The notes under the pieces: model-generated
The model's input: the letters and a program-made list of their open reading frames with translations, nothing else
Told to the model about the DNA's origin: nothing
Database searches by the model: none
Position numbers and translations under genes: made by a program
Part shown: piece by piece, positions 43,208 through 51,201 of the stretch
Layout: the number at the start of each line of letters is the position of its first letter
How positions within the stretch are numbered: position 1 is the stretch's first letter
Source: Candidatus Eiseniibacteriota bacterium
GTDB lineage: Bacteria > Eisenbacteria > RBG-16-71-46 > CAIMUX01
Reading direction: 5' to 3'
Length of the DNA: 64,000 nucleotides
Assembly (NCBI GenBank): GCA_020633975.1
Contig: JACKCR010000004.1
Span: 62,001-126,000 of the forward strand

Positions 43208-43618
43208 ATGGCACCGAACGAACCGACCAAGAACAGGCCGCTCCCGCCCCATCTGCGCCCGGGGGCGATCGACGAACAGCTCGCAGAAGCGGTTCGCAAA
43301 GGGGAGTTCGACGACCTTCCCGGCAAAGGGCAGCCTCTCCAAGGGCTCAACGACGACCCGCTCTGGTGGGTGAAGGACAAGCTGAAGCGTGAACAGGCTT
43401 CCTTCCTGCCCCCAGCTCTCGAACTCCGGAGGGATGTCGAGGCTGCCCTCACCGAGATCCGTTCGGCGCGGTCCGAGATGCGTGCTCGGGAGATCCTGGT
43501 CGAGATCAACGAGAAGATCCGGAAGACGAATGCGACGATCACGTCCGGCCCGCCGTCGAACCTCGTGACGTTCGACGTCGAGTCCACGATCGAGCGCTGG
43601 AGGAGTGGCGAGCTGTGA
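43208..43618 (+). CDS. DUF1992 (DnaJ-C28-like) protein
   Basis: The 136-residue protein has the DUF1992 signature 'GEFDDLPGKGQPLQ' and 'ELRRDVEAALTEI', with the helical arrangement of DnaJC28-like conserved domains; no J domain is present. Its role is unknown. ATG 43208 has AGGAGG seven bases upstream. It overlaps the next gene by GTGA. Confidence 0.85.
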   Translation: MAPNEPTKNRPLPPHLRPGAIDEQLAEAVRKGEFDDLPGKGQPLQGLNDDPLWWVKDKLKREQASFLPPALELRRDVEAALTEIRSARSEMRAREILVEINEKIRKTNATITSGPPSNLVTFDVESTIERWRSGEL

Positions 43619-44475
43619 CCGTTCTCGTAGGCCGATGGCAGATGGAGTCCGATCCCGGTGAGGATCTGAGTTTCGACTGGGACTCCGCCGGCGGAATCAA
43701 CGCCTGGGCGGCCGCTCATCCCGGGGCCGGCGTGTACGAGGCGGACCGCACGTATCCCGGTCCGCGCATCCTCAAGTTCGACGAACACCTCGATCGCCTG
43801 GAGGCGTCAGCGCGGAGAGAGGGCCTGCCGTTGGACGTGGATCGCGACCGGTTTCGGTCCGTCCTCCGCGAGCTCGCGGAAAGAGCGGTCGCCGCGGCAG
43901 GTGGCGCGCTGACGGATGACTCGGTGCGGTTCCTCGTTCGCGTCCCTGAGACTCGGCCGCACGAGATCGAGTTCGTCGTCGAGCCGTTCCGTCCCCCGGC
44001 GCCGGAGCTGTACGAGCGCGGCGTGTTCTGCGCGACCATGAGTGGAGCGAGACGAGAGCATCCGGAGGCCAAGACCAGCAGCTGGATGTCCGACCGTCAG
44101 GCGTTCACTCTGCCGGACGGCGCGTTCGATGGGCTGCTCGTCTCGGAGAGGGGAGAGATCCTGGAGGGCGCCACGACCAACTTCTACGCGGTCGTGGATG
44201 GAGAGCTCTGGACCGCCGACGAGGGGATCCTCTTCGGGATCGCGCGCCAGATCGTCATCGAAGTGGCTCCGACCGTTCTGCCCGTTCGGCTCCAGCCCAT
44301 CCATATCGAGACGGAGCTACCGAAGGTGTCGGAAGCGTTTCTGACCAGTAGCAGCCGGGCCGTCCTCCCGATCTGCCGGATCGACGACACGGAGCTCGGG
44401 CCGCGGGGACCGGTGACGGACCGGATCGCCAGGGCCTACCGGGACTGGGTCGACGCGCATCTTCGGCCGCTCTGA
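43615..44475 (+). CDS. Class IV PLP-dependent aminotransferase
   Basis: The 286-residue protein has the class IV fold: 'LKFDEHLDRLEASARREGLP' near the start, the PLP lysine in 'AKTSSWMSDRQ', and 'ILEGATTNFYAVVDGEL' near the phosphate-binding turn. It could be a branched-chain or D-amino-acid aminotransferase or an aminodeoxychorismate lyase; the sequence does not settle which. It starts at GTG 43615, overlapping the DUF1992 stop, so the two form an operon. Confidence 0.82.
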   Translation: MTVLVGRWQMESDPGEDLSFDWDSAGGINAWAAAHPGAGVYEADRTYPGPRILKFDEHLDRLEASARREGLPLDVDRDRFRSVLRELAERAVAAAGGALTDDSVRFLVRVPETRPHEIEFVVEPFRPPAPELYERGVFCATMSGARREHPEAKTSSWMSDRQAFTLPDGAFDGLLVSERGEILEGATTNFYAVVDGELWTADEGILFGIARQIVIEVAPTVLPVRLQPIHIETELPKVSEAFLTSSSRAVLPICRIDDTELGPRGPVTDRIARAYRDWVDAHLRPL

Positions 44476-44585
44476 CTCAGCCGTTCGACAACACTGGACC
44501 CGACGACCGGGTGGAGTAGACTCAGAGGTCCTCGGGGGAAGAGTCGGGGGTTCAGGCTCGGGAATGCACGCGTAGGGAGCGCATC

Positions 44586-44954
44586 ATGGCCAAGAACGTC
44601 CTGGGAGGAGATCTCGAGATCTGCAGCGGACGCCCGATGACCGGATTCTACCGGGACGGGCGCTGCCACACAGGTACCGGTGACATCGGTGTCCATGTCG
44701 TCTGCGCCCACGTGACCGAGGAGTTCCTCGAGTTCTCGAAGCGGATGGGCAACGATCTGTCGACGCCCGTACCGGCGTTCAACTTCCCCGGCCTCAAGCC
44801 GGGCGATCGCTGGTGCGTGTGTGTCGCGCGCTGGAAAGAAGCCCTCGACGCAGGAGTGGCGCCTCCAGTCGTGCTCGAGGCGACGCACGTGTCGGCGCTC
44901 GAGTTCGTGACCTTGGACGATCTCACCTCACACGCGGCGACGGACCGGCGGTAG
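44586..44954 (+). CDS. DUF2237 protein
   Basis: The 122-residue protein matches DUF2237 throughout: 'NVLGGDLEICSGRPMTGFYR', 'GVHVVCAHVTEEFLEFSKRM' and 'GDRWCVCVARWKEA'. The cysteines could bind a metal, but the function is not known. It starts at ATG 44586 and stands alone. Confidence 0.88.
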   Translation: MAKNVLGGDLEICSGRPMTGFYRDGRCHTGTGDIGVHVVCAHVTEEFLEFSKRMGNDLSTPVPAFNFPGLKPGDRWCVCVARWKEALDAGVAPPVVLEATHVSALEFVTLDDLTSHAATDRR

Positions 44955-45072
44955 ACGGAGGAGGTGGAGAGAGGCGTCTGGCCGTCTCGGCTGCGCGAAC
45001 TTCGAAATGAAGTGTTCCGCTCGCTCGAGGCCCTGCCACCGACGCAGCTTCTAGTCGGGATGCGACCTCGTC

Positions 45073-45369
45073 CTACTTGCCCCTACGACGAACTTCGAGC
45101 TCCACGGTGACGGTCGAGTCTTGGTCGAGGTTCTCGGCGGTCCGCACGCGGTCCTTCTGCGGCACGAGATAGCAGCCGTCCTTGGGGAAGAGGGATGTCT
45201 CCCAGCTCGTCTTCCCGATTCTCGCCGTCACCGGGATCATGCCCCATCCGTAGGTGACAGCCTTCGAGACTTCCTTGAGGTCCGCGCTTTCCTTGGGAGG
45301 AACCTTCACGAAGAAGTAGGGAGACGGGCCCCTCCAGAAGATGACTGTCTCGGTGAACTCGATGGGCAA
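45073..45369 (-). CDS. DUF1905 protein
   Basis: This 98-residue protein begins 'MPIEFTETVIFWRGPSPYFF' when read from a TTG at 45369, which has GGGAGG six bases upstream; the longer ORF start at 45456 adds a segment without family support. The body ('VSKAVTYGWGMIPVTARIG', 'FPKDGCYLVPQK') is DUF1905, a small beta-barrel domain of unknown role. It has no clear operon partner. Confidence 0.82.
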   Translation of the reverse strand: MPIEFTETVIFWRGPSPYFFVKVPPKESADLKEVSKAVTYGWGMIPVTARIGKTSWETSLFPKDGCYLVPQKDRVRTAENLDQDSTVTVELEVRRRGK

Positions 45370-45540
45370 GGCGAACCTCCCTCGGCAAGAAGTCCCATCC
45401 TGCGACGTGTCGCTGGAGCGGCGCAGTCGATGCTGCGCCCAGAACCGCACGCTCACTCCGTTCGGATGACGCCGCGATCACGATACTCGGGCGAAGGATA
45501 GCGCACTAGGTCGGTCAGCCGTGCGACACGGCTCCGTTGA

Positions 45541-45693
45541 CATTGCCCGCAGTTGGATCTGGTCGTGTTCTCTGCTGAGTTTCTGGGATCCGATCCGGCG
45601 GGCTGTCACGACTACGACAACAACGGGGCGACGAACCTCGGTGACTTGGTTATCTTCTCTCCGGCCTTCGTGAACCCGAACCACTGCGAGTGA
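45541..45693 (+). pseudogene. Dockerin-like C-terminal remnant
   Basis: A 50-codon frame between stops reads 'LDLVVFSAEFLG', then 'CHDYDNNGATNLGDLVIF' and ends 'NPNHCE'. The D-Y-D-N-N-G-A-T-N-L-G-D-L-V pattern is a dockerin type I/EF-hand repeat as it occurs at the end of secreted proteins. An in-frame TGA at 45538-45540 cuts it off and no start with a ribosome site is present, so this is the tail of a lost gene. It ends eight bases before the methyltransferase gene. Confidence 0.7.
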
Positions 45694-45700
45694 GCGCCCC

Positions 45701-46489
45701 ATGGACTGGATCAAGCCGCACTACACGAAGCAGAGCGAACTCGTCGGGGTTGCGGAGATCCGTTCCAGCCACGAGCGGATCGCTCAGCAGCTGCACGACT
45801 TCATCGCCGGGCAGGGCCGCGCGCGCCGACTGCTCGAACTCGGAGCCGGCGCATGTGGACTCGCCGCGGCCCTCACTCGACACGGGTACGAAGTCGTCGC
45901 GGTCGAGTTCAATCCACACGACATCGAACTCGCGCGGAAGTTGGTAGGGGAGCATGGGGTCCAGGGCATCGATGTGGTCGAAGCCGACTTCTACGAAGTG
46001 GAACTCGAAGGACGGTTCGACGTCGTCTACTACTGGGACGGATTCGGAGTAGGGGAGGACGCGGACCAGAAGCGACTCCTCCGCCGGATCGGAACCGAGT
46101 GGCTCGCGGACGGCGGTTACGCCCTCATCGACGTGTTCAGTCCATGGATCTGGCTGAAGAGAACGGGTAGCTCCTACGAGTTCCGCGCCAACGACGGGAC
46201 GACGTGGAAACGGAGAGTGGAGTTCGATGCGGTGAACAGCCGTTTCGTCGATTTCCTCAGTCCGCTCGACGGACGCCCGACCCAGCTCTCTCAGACGATC
46301 CGCACCTACTCCGTGCCCGAGTTCCTCCTGCTCACCGAAGGAACGGGAACTCGAGTCGACGCGATCTTCGACCCGTTCGGCGAAGCGGCGGTAGAGCTGG
46401 GCCGCTACGATGCGGAGGTGTCGAGCCGGGTCGCGTCGAGCAACGGGTTCGTGGCGAAGCTCGTTCCGGAGGGGAGTGTGGATCGTTGA
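45701..46489 (+). CDS. SAM-dependent class I methyltransferase
   Basis: The 262-residue protein has SAM-binding motif I 'LLELGAGACGLA' (about 44-55), the acidic ribose contact in 'VVAVEFNPHD' and motif IV 'GRFDVVYYWDGFG'. It therefore methylates an unknown small molecule. The C-terminal part ('TYSVPEFLLLTEGTG') is common in metabolite methyltransferases. ATG 45701 has only a weak ribosome site; the region upstream is the dockerin remnant. Confidence 0.87.
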   Translation: MDWIKPHYTKQSELVGVAEIRSSHERIAQQLHDFIAGQGRARRLLELGAGACGLAAALTRHGYEVVAVEFNPHDIELARKLVGEHGVQGIDVVEADFYEVELEGRFDVVYYWDGFGVGEDADQKRLLRRIGTEWLADGGYALIDVFSPWIWLKRTGSSYEFRANDGTTWKRRVEFDAVNSRFVDFLSPLDGRPTQLSQTIRTYSVPEFLLLTEGTGTRVDAIFDPFGEAAVELGRYDAEVSSRVASSNGFVAKLVPEGSVDR

Positions 46490-46674
46490 TGAGCAAACGG
46501 GGCCCATTGGGCGATCCCGTAAGAAGGGTCTCCACTCACGCGGCGACTCTGATATCGAGTGCGTGGGCTCCTGCTCGCATCCTGTAAGAAGCTACCCAGC
46601 TTGCAGTTGCTCCCGGGATCCCCGTGGGACTGGAGGAACGCAGCTCCGGTGTCGATTCGGAACTGTGGCAATAT

Positions 46675-46704
46675 TTGTCACAGCGCACAAGGGTCTGGCA
46701 TACT
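46675..46704 (+). promoter_or_regulatory. Promoter predicting a leaderless antitoxin mRNA
   Basis: TTGTCA (46675-46680) and CATACT (46699-46704) are separated by 18 bases. The -10 box ends six bases before the ATG at 46711, which places the transcription start on the A of that ATG. Toxin-antitoxin operons are often autoregulated at such sites; I see no clear operator palindrome. Confidence 0.6.
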
Positions 46705-46710
46705 GGAGCC

Positions 46711-47067
46711 ATGGCGGAACGACAGACCATGAATGTGTCCCTCCCTCCGGATCAGGAACGCTTCGTGCGTGCCATGGTCGCCGGCGGGCGCTACCAGACC
46801 GCGAGCGAGGTGATCCGCGACGGTCTCCGAATGCTCGAAGAGGCTCAGCATCGCCGGTTGCTGGAGAAGTGGCTCTATGAGGGCCTCAGCGACGAAGAGC
46901 GCGCCCAGCTGCCCGAGGGTCTCGTAGAGAGTGCTCGCGCGGCCGTTCGGCAGGTGATCGATGATGGCCGTCGCTCTGGTGAGGAGGACGGCTGGCTCGA
47001 GCGCGAAGACGTAGTGGCTCGCGTTGCGCGGGGCCGGAAGTCTCGCCGCGCCAAGCCGGGATCGTAG
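46711..47067 (+). CDS. parD: ParD-type antitoxin
   Basis: The 118-residue protein starts with a ribbon-helix-helix DNA-binding domain ('MNVSLPPDQERFVRAMV', 'GRYQTASEVIRDGLRMLEE'), as in ParD/CopG antitoxins. A longer than usual C-terminal segment follows that would bind the toxin. The only nearby purine-rich site (GGAG at 46705-46708) is too close to the ATG, consistent with leaderless translation. The toxin gene follows after four bases. Confidence 0.88.
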   Translation: MAERQTMNVSLPPDQERFVRAMVAGGRYQTASEVIRDGLRMLEEAQHRRLLEKWLYEGLSDEERAQLPEGLVESARAAVRQVIDDGRRSGEEDGWLEREDVVARVARGRKSRRAKPGS

Positions 47068-47071
47068 ACCT

Positions 47072-47380
47072 GTGGCCGGCTGGTCTCTTTCTCCCCTCGC
47101 CGTCGACGACCTGATTGAGATTCTCGACTACCTTGCGGATGAGGCCGGCGTCGATGTTGCGGACAAGGTCGAGATCGATTTCTATGCGGCGTTCGATCTC
47201 CTCGCTCACTCACCGCGAATCGGATACCGCGATGAAGATCTGACAGGCCCTGGGGTCCGACGGTGGGTCGTCCATCGATACTTGGTCTTCTACGATCCGG
47301 AGACGATTCCGCTTCGAGTCCTTCGGATCATCCATGGGATGCGAGACTTGCCCACCGTACTTCGGAGGAGCGGGCAATGA
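47072..47380 (+). CDS. parE: ParE/RelE-fold toxin
   Basis: The 102-residue protein read from GTG 47072 begins 'MAGWSLSPLAVDDLIEILDY' and contains 'HSPRIGYRDEDLTGPGVRRW' and 'FYDPETIPLRVLRIIHGMRD', the ParE toxin pattern. ParE proteins poison DNA gyrase. A longer start at 47024 lies inside the antitoxin gene. The tight spacing implies translational coupling. Confidence 0.88.
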   Translation: MAGWSLSPLAVDDLIEILDYLADEAGVDVADKVEIDFYAAFDLLAHSPRIGYRDEDLTGPGVRRWVVHRYLVFYDPETIPLRVLRIIHGMRDLPTVLRRSGQ

Positions 47381-47429
47381 CCTCTATACTCTCCCCCTGA
47401 CTCCATCCGTAGAGTGAAAGGACGGTCCA

Positions 47430-48584
47430 TTGGCGCGTAGCGCAGCTCGACGTTGGCTTGGGAATCTCGTGGCGCTCGCGGTCGCCGGGCTCGTCTGTCT
47501 GGTTCTCGGCGAAGTGGCCGCGCGCGTCTACTTCGACCAGACGTCCAAGGGCGGACGCGAGCCGTCCCTGGAGGGAACGGTCGGCGAGTACGACGAACTG
47601 CTTGGCGCGCGTCTTCTCCCCAACGCCACTGCGACGTTCGGTGGGCCGGAGTTCGAGACCACGATCCGGACGAATGCGCACCGGCTGCGCGAGTCCGAGG
47701 AGACGCCCTACGAACGGGCTCCCGGTGTGCGGCGCATCCTTCTCTGCGGCGACTCCTTCACCTTCGGTCACGGAGTCGACGAGGCCGATCGGTACGGGGA
47801 GCGACTGGCCGAACTGCTCGGGAACGTAGACGTGATCAACATGGGCGTGTGGGGCACGGGGACCGACCAACAACTCCTGCTCTACCGCGACGAGGGTGTG
47901 AAGTACGGGCCGGATCTCGTGATCCTCGCGTACTTCGTCGAGAACATCCTCCGGAACGGAGCCTCGACCCGGTTCATCGCTGGAGGACGGTCCGCGAGCA
48001 AACCGAAGTTCGTCATCGAGAATGGAGAGCTCGTCCTCACGAACGTGCCGGTTCCGGCTCCGGGCACGGCGACGGAGGAGTCGACGGCGGAGATGGAACG
48101 TTGGAAGGAGATCGAAGAGCGACAGGGCGTCGTGTCGTTCCCCTTCAAGTCCTTCCTCCGCGAGCACAGCGCGCTCTACAAGTTCGCCCACGACAACTTC
48201 GCTGGTCTCCTCCACCGGGCGGTGGAGGGAGAGGTCGACGCCTACCCAGAGTACGTCGACGGACGTTCCGAGTGGGAAGTGACGAAGGCTCTCATCCGCA
48301 CCTTCAGAGACGAAGCCGAGGAGAACGGAAGCGAGTTCCTCCTGGTGATCGTGCCGGACGGCCGGAGCATGGAGCCGGGTACGATCAGCGACACGCCGTA
48401 CCAGAAGTTGGAGCAGCTCTGCCGAGCAGAGTCGATCCCACTCCTCGATCCGCTTCCCGAGTTCCGCGCCGCGTCCGAGCAGGGTGAGAAACTCTACTAC
48501 CGGTACGACGCGCATTGGACGAAGGCCGGGCATGCCCTCGTCGCCGACCTCATTGCGGGAAGGCTAAGAGCGGAAGGCTGGTAG
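47430..48584 (+). CDS. Membrane-anchored SGNH/GDSL hydrolase
   Basis: The 384-residue protein has an N-terminal hydrophobic helix (11-28), the SGNH nucleophile in 'LLCGDSFTFGHG' (S109), a glycine block 'INMGVWGTGTDQQ' and a catalytic D-x-x-H in 'YDAHWTKAGH'. It resembles envelope O-acetylesterase/acetyltransferase-type SGNH proteins. The substrate is unknown. It starts at TTG 47430 with AAAGGA eight bases upstream. No ATG fits the signal anchor. Confidence 0.82.
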   Translation: MARSAARRWLGNLVALAVAGLVCLVLGEVAARVYFDQTSKGGREPSLEGTVGEYDELLGARLLPNATATFGGPEFETTIRTNAHRLRESEETPYERAPGVRRILLCGDSFTFGHGVDEADRYGERLAELLGNVDVINMGVWGTGTDQQLLLYRDEGVKYGPDLVILAYFVENILRNGASTRFIAGGRSASKPKFVIENGELVLTNVPVPAPGTATEESTAEMERWKEIEERQGVVSFPFKSFLREHSALYKFAHDNFAGLLHRAVEGEVDAYPEYVDGRSEWEVTKALIRTFRDEAEENGSEFLLVIVPDGRSMEPGTISDTPYQKLEQLCRAESIPLLDPLPEFRAASEQGEKLYYRYDAHWTKAGHALVADLIAGRLRAEGW

Positions 48585-48726
48585 GGCCGGCGGGCCTCTC
48601 TCAGGCGGTCTCCGCGGACGAGCGCAGCCGGCCGGAAGACTCACAGAACCGGCCCGATTCCCTGCAAAGGCGCCCGACGAGTCTGGTCAGACAGCGCGTA
48701 CGTCTCCACAGGACGGGTAGCGGACT

Positions 48727-49278
48727 CCACCCCTTCAGTGCCCGTGTGGGGCGATGGCCGGACGGATTCGAGGTGTTCGGCGTGGACGTGCGGACAATGC
48801 CTCACACTCTCTACCCCACGGACGCGCGTGCGCGGGAGACGTCTCACACTTGCTACCCGAAGAGTTCGTAGGTGCGGCGCGTGCCGCACACTCGGGAGGG
48901 CGATCGGACGGACCTGCCGGACGCCTCTTGGACTCACTAGGGGAACGGATCCGCGCTGCCACGCTGCCCTTCGAGGCGTCAGGGCGCGGCCGCGAACTCG
49001 CGTCACGGTTGTAACACCCGCTAGGGGCGAGACGCGGAGCTGCGGGAGAGTCCTCCAACGTATAAGTGGACGTGTGCCTGTGTGCGGCAGAGGCCTCCAA
49101 ACCGCTAGGTCGGCCCGACAGGCCGGAGAGGTTGGGGGGCGAGTCGCTACTGTGGCCGTGCGGGTCGGCACGATCCGGGTGGGTCGTGCTAGGGTCTCGG
49201 CGGACACGTGAAGGCATCGCCGTTCACTCGCTAGGGCACCTGTACAGGCTCACGGTAGACTGCTCCACGGTTTGAGGG
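48727..49278. repeat. Degenerate 42-bp tandem array
   Basis: CTA occurs at exact 42-base phase at 48811, 48853, 48937, 49021, 49105, 49147, 49189 and 49231, usually within CTCG-CTAGGG or a close variant. The other units of the array keep decayed forms (CCACCC at 48727, TCAGGG at 48979, TGAGGG at 49273). Unit interiors are very divergent but GC-rich. This makes about 13 units. The frame in phase with the repeat reads a 14-residue L-G-x(11)-S pattern but is broken by stops (49012, 49063, 49273). It forms most of the 970-base gene-free gap after 48584. The remainder of the gap holds a hairpin (49360-49376) and a fold-back element. Confidence 0.7.
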
Positions 49279-49411
49279 CCTCTGGGAAGGCGCATGACAG
49301 CCCGGAGGGATCCCCGCGTACGGACAACCACGCATTGGTCGCCACCCCGTCCGGGTGATACATCCAATATGGATGTGGATCGTTGCCGCTTTTCGGAGGG
49401 AGATCGCCCTA

Positions 49412-49481
49412 GCAGGCTGCGGAAGAACCCCTCGTCGACTGCGCAGCAGGCGAGGAGGGAGAAGTTCTTCCGCAGATCTGC
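49412..49481. mobile_element. Fold-back (MITE-like or IS-end) remnant
   Basis: A perfect 12-bp inverted repeat CTGCGGAAGAAC (49417-49428) / GTTCTTCCGCAG (49464-49475) extends outward with imperfect GCAGG-/-TCTGC matches. It encloses a smaller stem CCTCG/CGAGG. The sequence GAAGTTCTTCCGCAG resembles the 3' end of some transposase genes ('KFFRS'). The whole is only 70 bases, so it is a relic at best, and the family is not assigned. Confidence 0.4.
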
Positions 49482-49553
49482 ATGCAATTCAAGCCTAGTG
49501 AGGTGCTAAAACAGGCCCGAAGGGACTTGTCAGCACCCTGCTAGGACACGTAG

Positions 49554-50801
49554 GTGCGCATCGTCATGAGACTCGCAGGAGTGATCGTTTCTGGACTGCT
49601 CCTTACCGCGCCCGTCGCCCGGGCGGCGGAGTGGTTCGTCGACCCGGGCACCGGAACGATCACAAAAGTCCTGGCGACGGGGGCAGCTCCCGGCGACACC
49701 TTGACCTTGGGCAAGGGGACATACTACGACAACGTGAGTCTGCCGGATGGCGATTGGACGCTAAGGTCCGTCGTGCCCGGAGTAGCAGTTCTCGACGGCA
49801 CGAACACCGACTCTGTCATCTATGCCCGCACGGGGAACTTGGTCTTGGATGGACTGATCCTGCAGCACGGGCGTGGCCACAACTATGAAGATAGTCCATC
49901 GTTTCGAGCTGGCGGAGCTGTGTGTATCCGTGGATTCGAGCATTTCAGTAGTTTGACGGCTATCGAATGCGTCTTTCGCGACAATGAACTTGTTGGGAGT
50001 GATCAAGTCCTCCATGGCGGGGCGGTGTACGCCGAAGGTCTTGTCTGGTGTGTGCTCGAGGCGTGCGTATTCGAGAGAAACTTCGCCCGAAGCGGAGGGA
50101 CGGACGTCGAGTTCGAATCCGGAGGCATGGATCTCCGGATCGAGCGATGCGTCTTCCGTTCCGGAGCTTCCGTCGACCGAGGCGAGGGGATGGTCGTCGG
50201 CCCGATCGACGGGACCACCGAGGTCCGCGACTCGCAGTTCTTTGGGCCAGGCTCCGTCGGTTTCGGGGGGCGGTACATCGACGTCGAGCGCTGTTGGTTT
50301 CAAGGCGCCGCGCTCGGGTTCTCCGACTGGAACCTGGCCGTCCCGGGTCGAGTCCGATGTGTCTCGAACTTCCTTGTCGGAAGCCCCACCGAGCGGGGCC
50401 GTCTCCAGCCGACGATCGTTGCGTCGGAGGTCGCGTTCGAGCGCAACACGATTGCCTTCGTGGACGTGAGTGTGTGGGGCGGCCACGCGGCCCGATACAC
50501 GTTCCGCGCGAACGCACTACTGGATGTCTCCGGGAGCTTCACGCTGCAACCCGGCTCGTCGATGACGTGTACTGTGGCGTGGCCGTCCCTTCCGGAGGAC
50601 TACTACGGGCTCCTGCAGACCGACTCGACGGTGGTGATCGTCGATCCCGCATTCTGCGACTCGACGGAGTGGCGCCTTCGTCCGAACAGCCCTTGCCTCG
50701 ACGGGACCTTGTGCTCCGAGCCGATTGGAGCGTCTGAGGCGTGTGACGAGTCTCCGACTCTTCGGCTCGGGTGGGGGGCGCTCAAGGATCGGTTCAAGTG
50801 A
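49554..50801 (+). CDS. Secreted parallel beta-helix protein with W-G-x-L-K tail
   Basis: The 415-residue protein has a signal peptide ending near 'APVARAAEW' and a right-handed beta-helix body with 'GNLVLDGLILQHGRG' and 'LRIERCVFRSGA'-type turns, as in pectate-lyase-like surface proteins. No catalytic residues are recognised. The last residues are WGALKDRFK, which closely resemble the end of the next-but-one protein. There is no FlgD or PEP-CTERM domain. GTG 49554 has AGGA seven bases upstream; ATG 49566 is the alternative. Confidence 0.72.
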   Translation: MRIVMRLAGVIVSGLLLTAPVARAAEWFVDPGTGTITKVLATGAAPGDTLTLGKGTYYDNVSLPDGDWTLRSVVPGVAVLDGTNTDSVIYARTGNLVLDGLILQHGRGHNYEDSPSFRAGGAVCIRGFEHFSSLTAIECVFRDNELVGSDQVLHGGAVYAEGLVWCVLEACVFERNFARSGGTDVEFESGGMDLRIERCVFRSGASVDRGEGMVVGPIDGTTEVRDSQFFGPGSVGFGGRYIDVERCWFQGAALGFSDWNLAVPGRVRCVSNFLVGSPTERGRLQPTIVASEVAFERNTIAFVDVSVWGGHAARYTFRANALLDVSGSFTLQPGSSMTCTVAWPSLPEDYYGLLQTDSTVVIVDPAFCDSTEWRLRPNSPCLDGTLCSEPIGASEACDESPTLRLGWGALKDRFK

Positions 50802-50852
50802 ATGGGTGAGCCTCGAGAGAAAACTCGAACGACAGCTAGAAGGAGCGGATCT

Positions 50853-51200
50853 GTGAAGCATCGACTCGGAACTCTGGGGATCTCCACCGCCGTTCTGATC
50901 TCCATGGCCCAGGTCCCGAGTACGGCTGGGCCCAATGCGAACGGCACGCTGATCGTTCACGCTCACCGGGATCTCGTCTACTGCAACGTCGAGTCCCTCT
51001 GCGGACAGACCGACGCGCGGGATCCCCTTCTGAGCTGCGGCGAAGCGGTGACGAACCACGTCGGCAGCTACAGCGACGACTGGATCATCTTCAGCGTCTA
51101 CGCGGCGTTCGCTCCGGAAGACTCCCCCCGGGTCGCAGGGGTCGCGTTCGGGATCGACTACCCGTCCAGACTTCTGACTCTGTCTCGCCGGGAGCTGTCC
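50853..51200 (+). pseudogene. Truncated paralogue of the following secreted protein
   Basis: Read from GTG 50853 (AGGAG seven bases upstream) the frame has a signal peptide and then 'GPNANGTLIVHAHRDLVYC' and 'FSVYAAFAPEDSPRVAGVAF', clearly homologous to the intact downstream gene ('GPNAGGTLIVSLCEGICY', 'WSIYAAFPDGSAPRLAGVSL'). Homology stops after 'GIDY' near 51165. Beyond that the open frame runs to 51569 but only as a shadow of the next gene, with basic, low-quality residues. Two thirds of the protein and its tail are therefore lost. It is a decayed tandem duplicate. Confidence 0.75.
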
Positions 51201-51201
51201 A

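Noticed and set aside
48641-49207. Minus-strand 188-residue frame in the 42-bp array
   Set aside because: The repeat makes any frame look periodic; there is no ribosome site and residues vary freely, so I treat it as non-coding repeat.
48738-49211. Plus-strand 157-residue frame in the 42-bp array
   Set aside because: Same reason as the minus-strand frame; it is cysteine- and arginine-rich without recognisable domains.
48727-49278. CRISPR array
   Set aside because: Units have no constant repeat with unique spacers of fixed size; only a short core is conserved and no cas genes are nearby.
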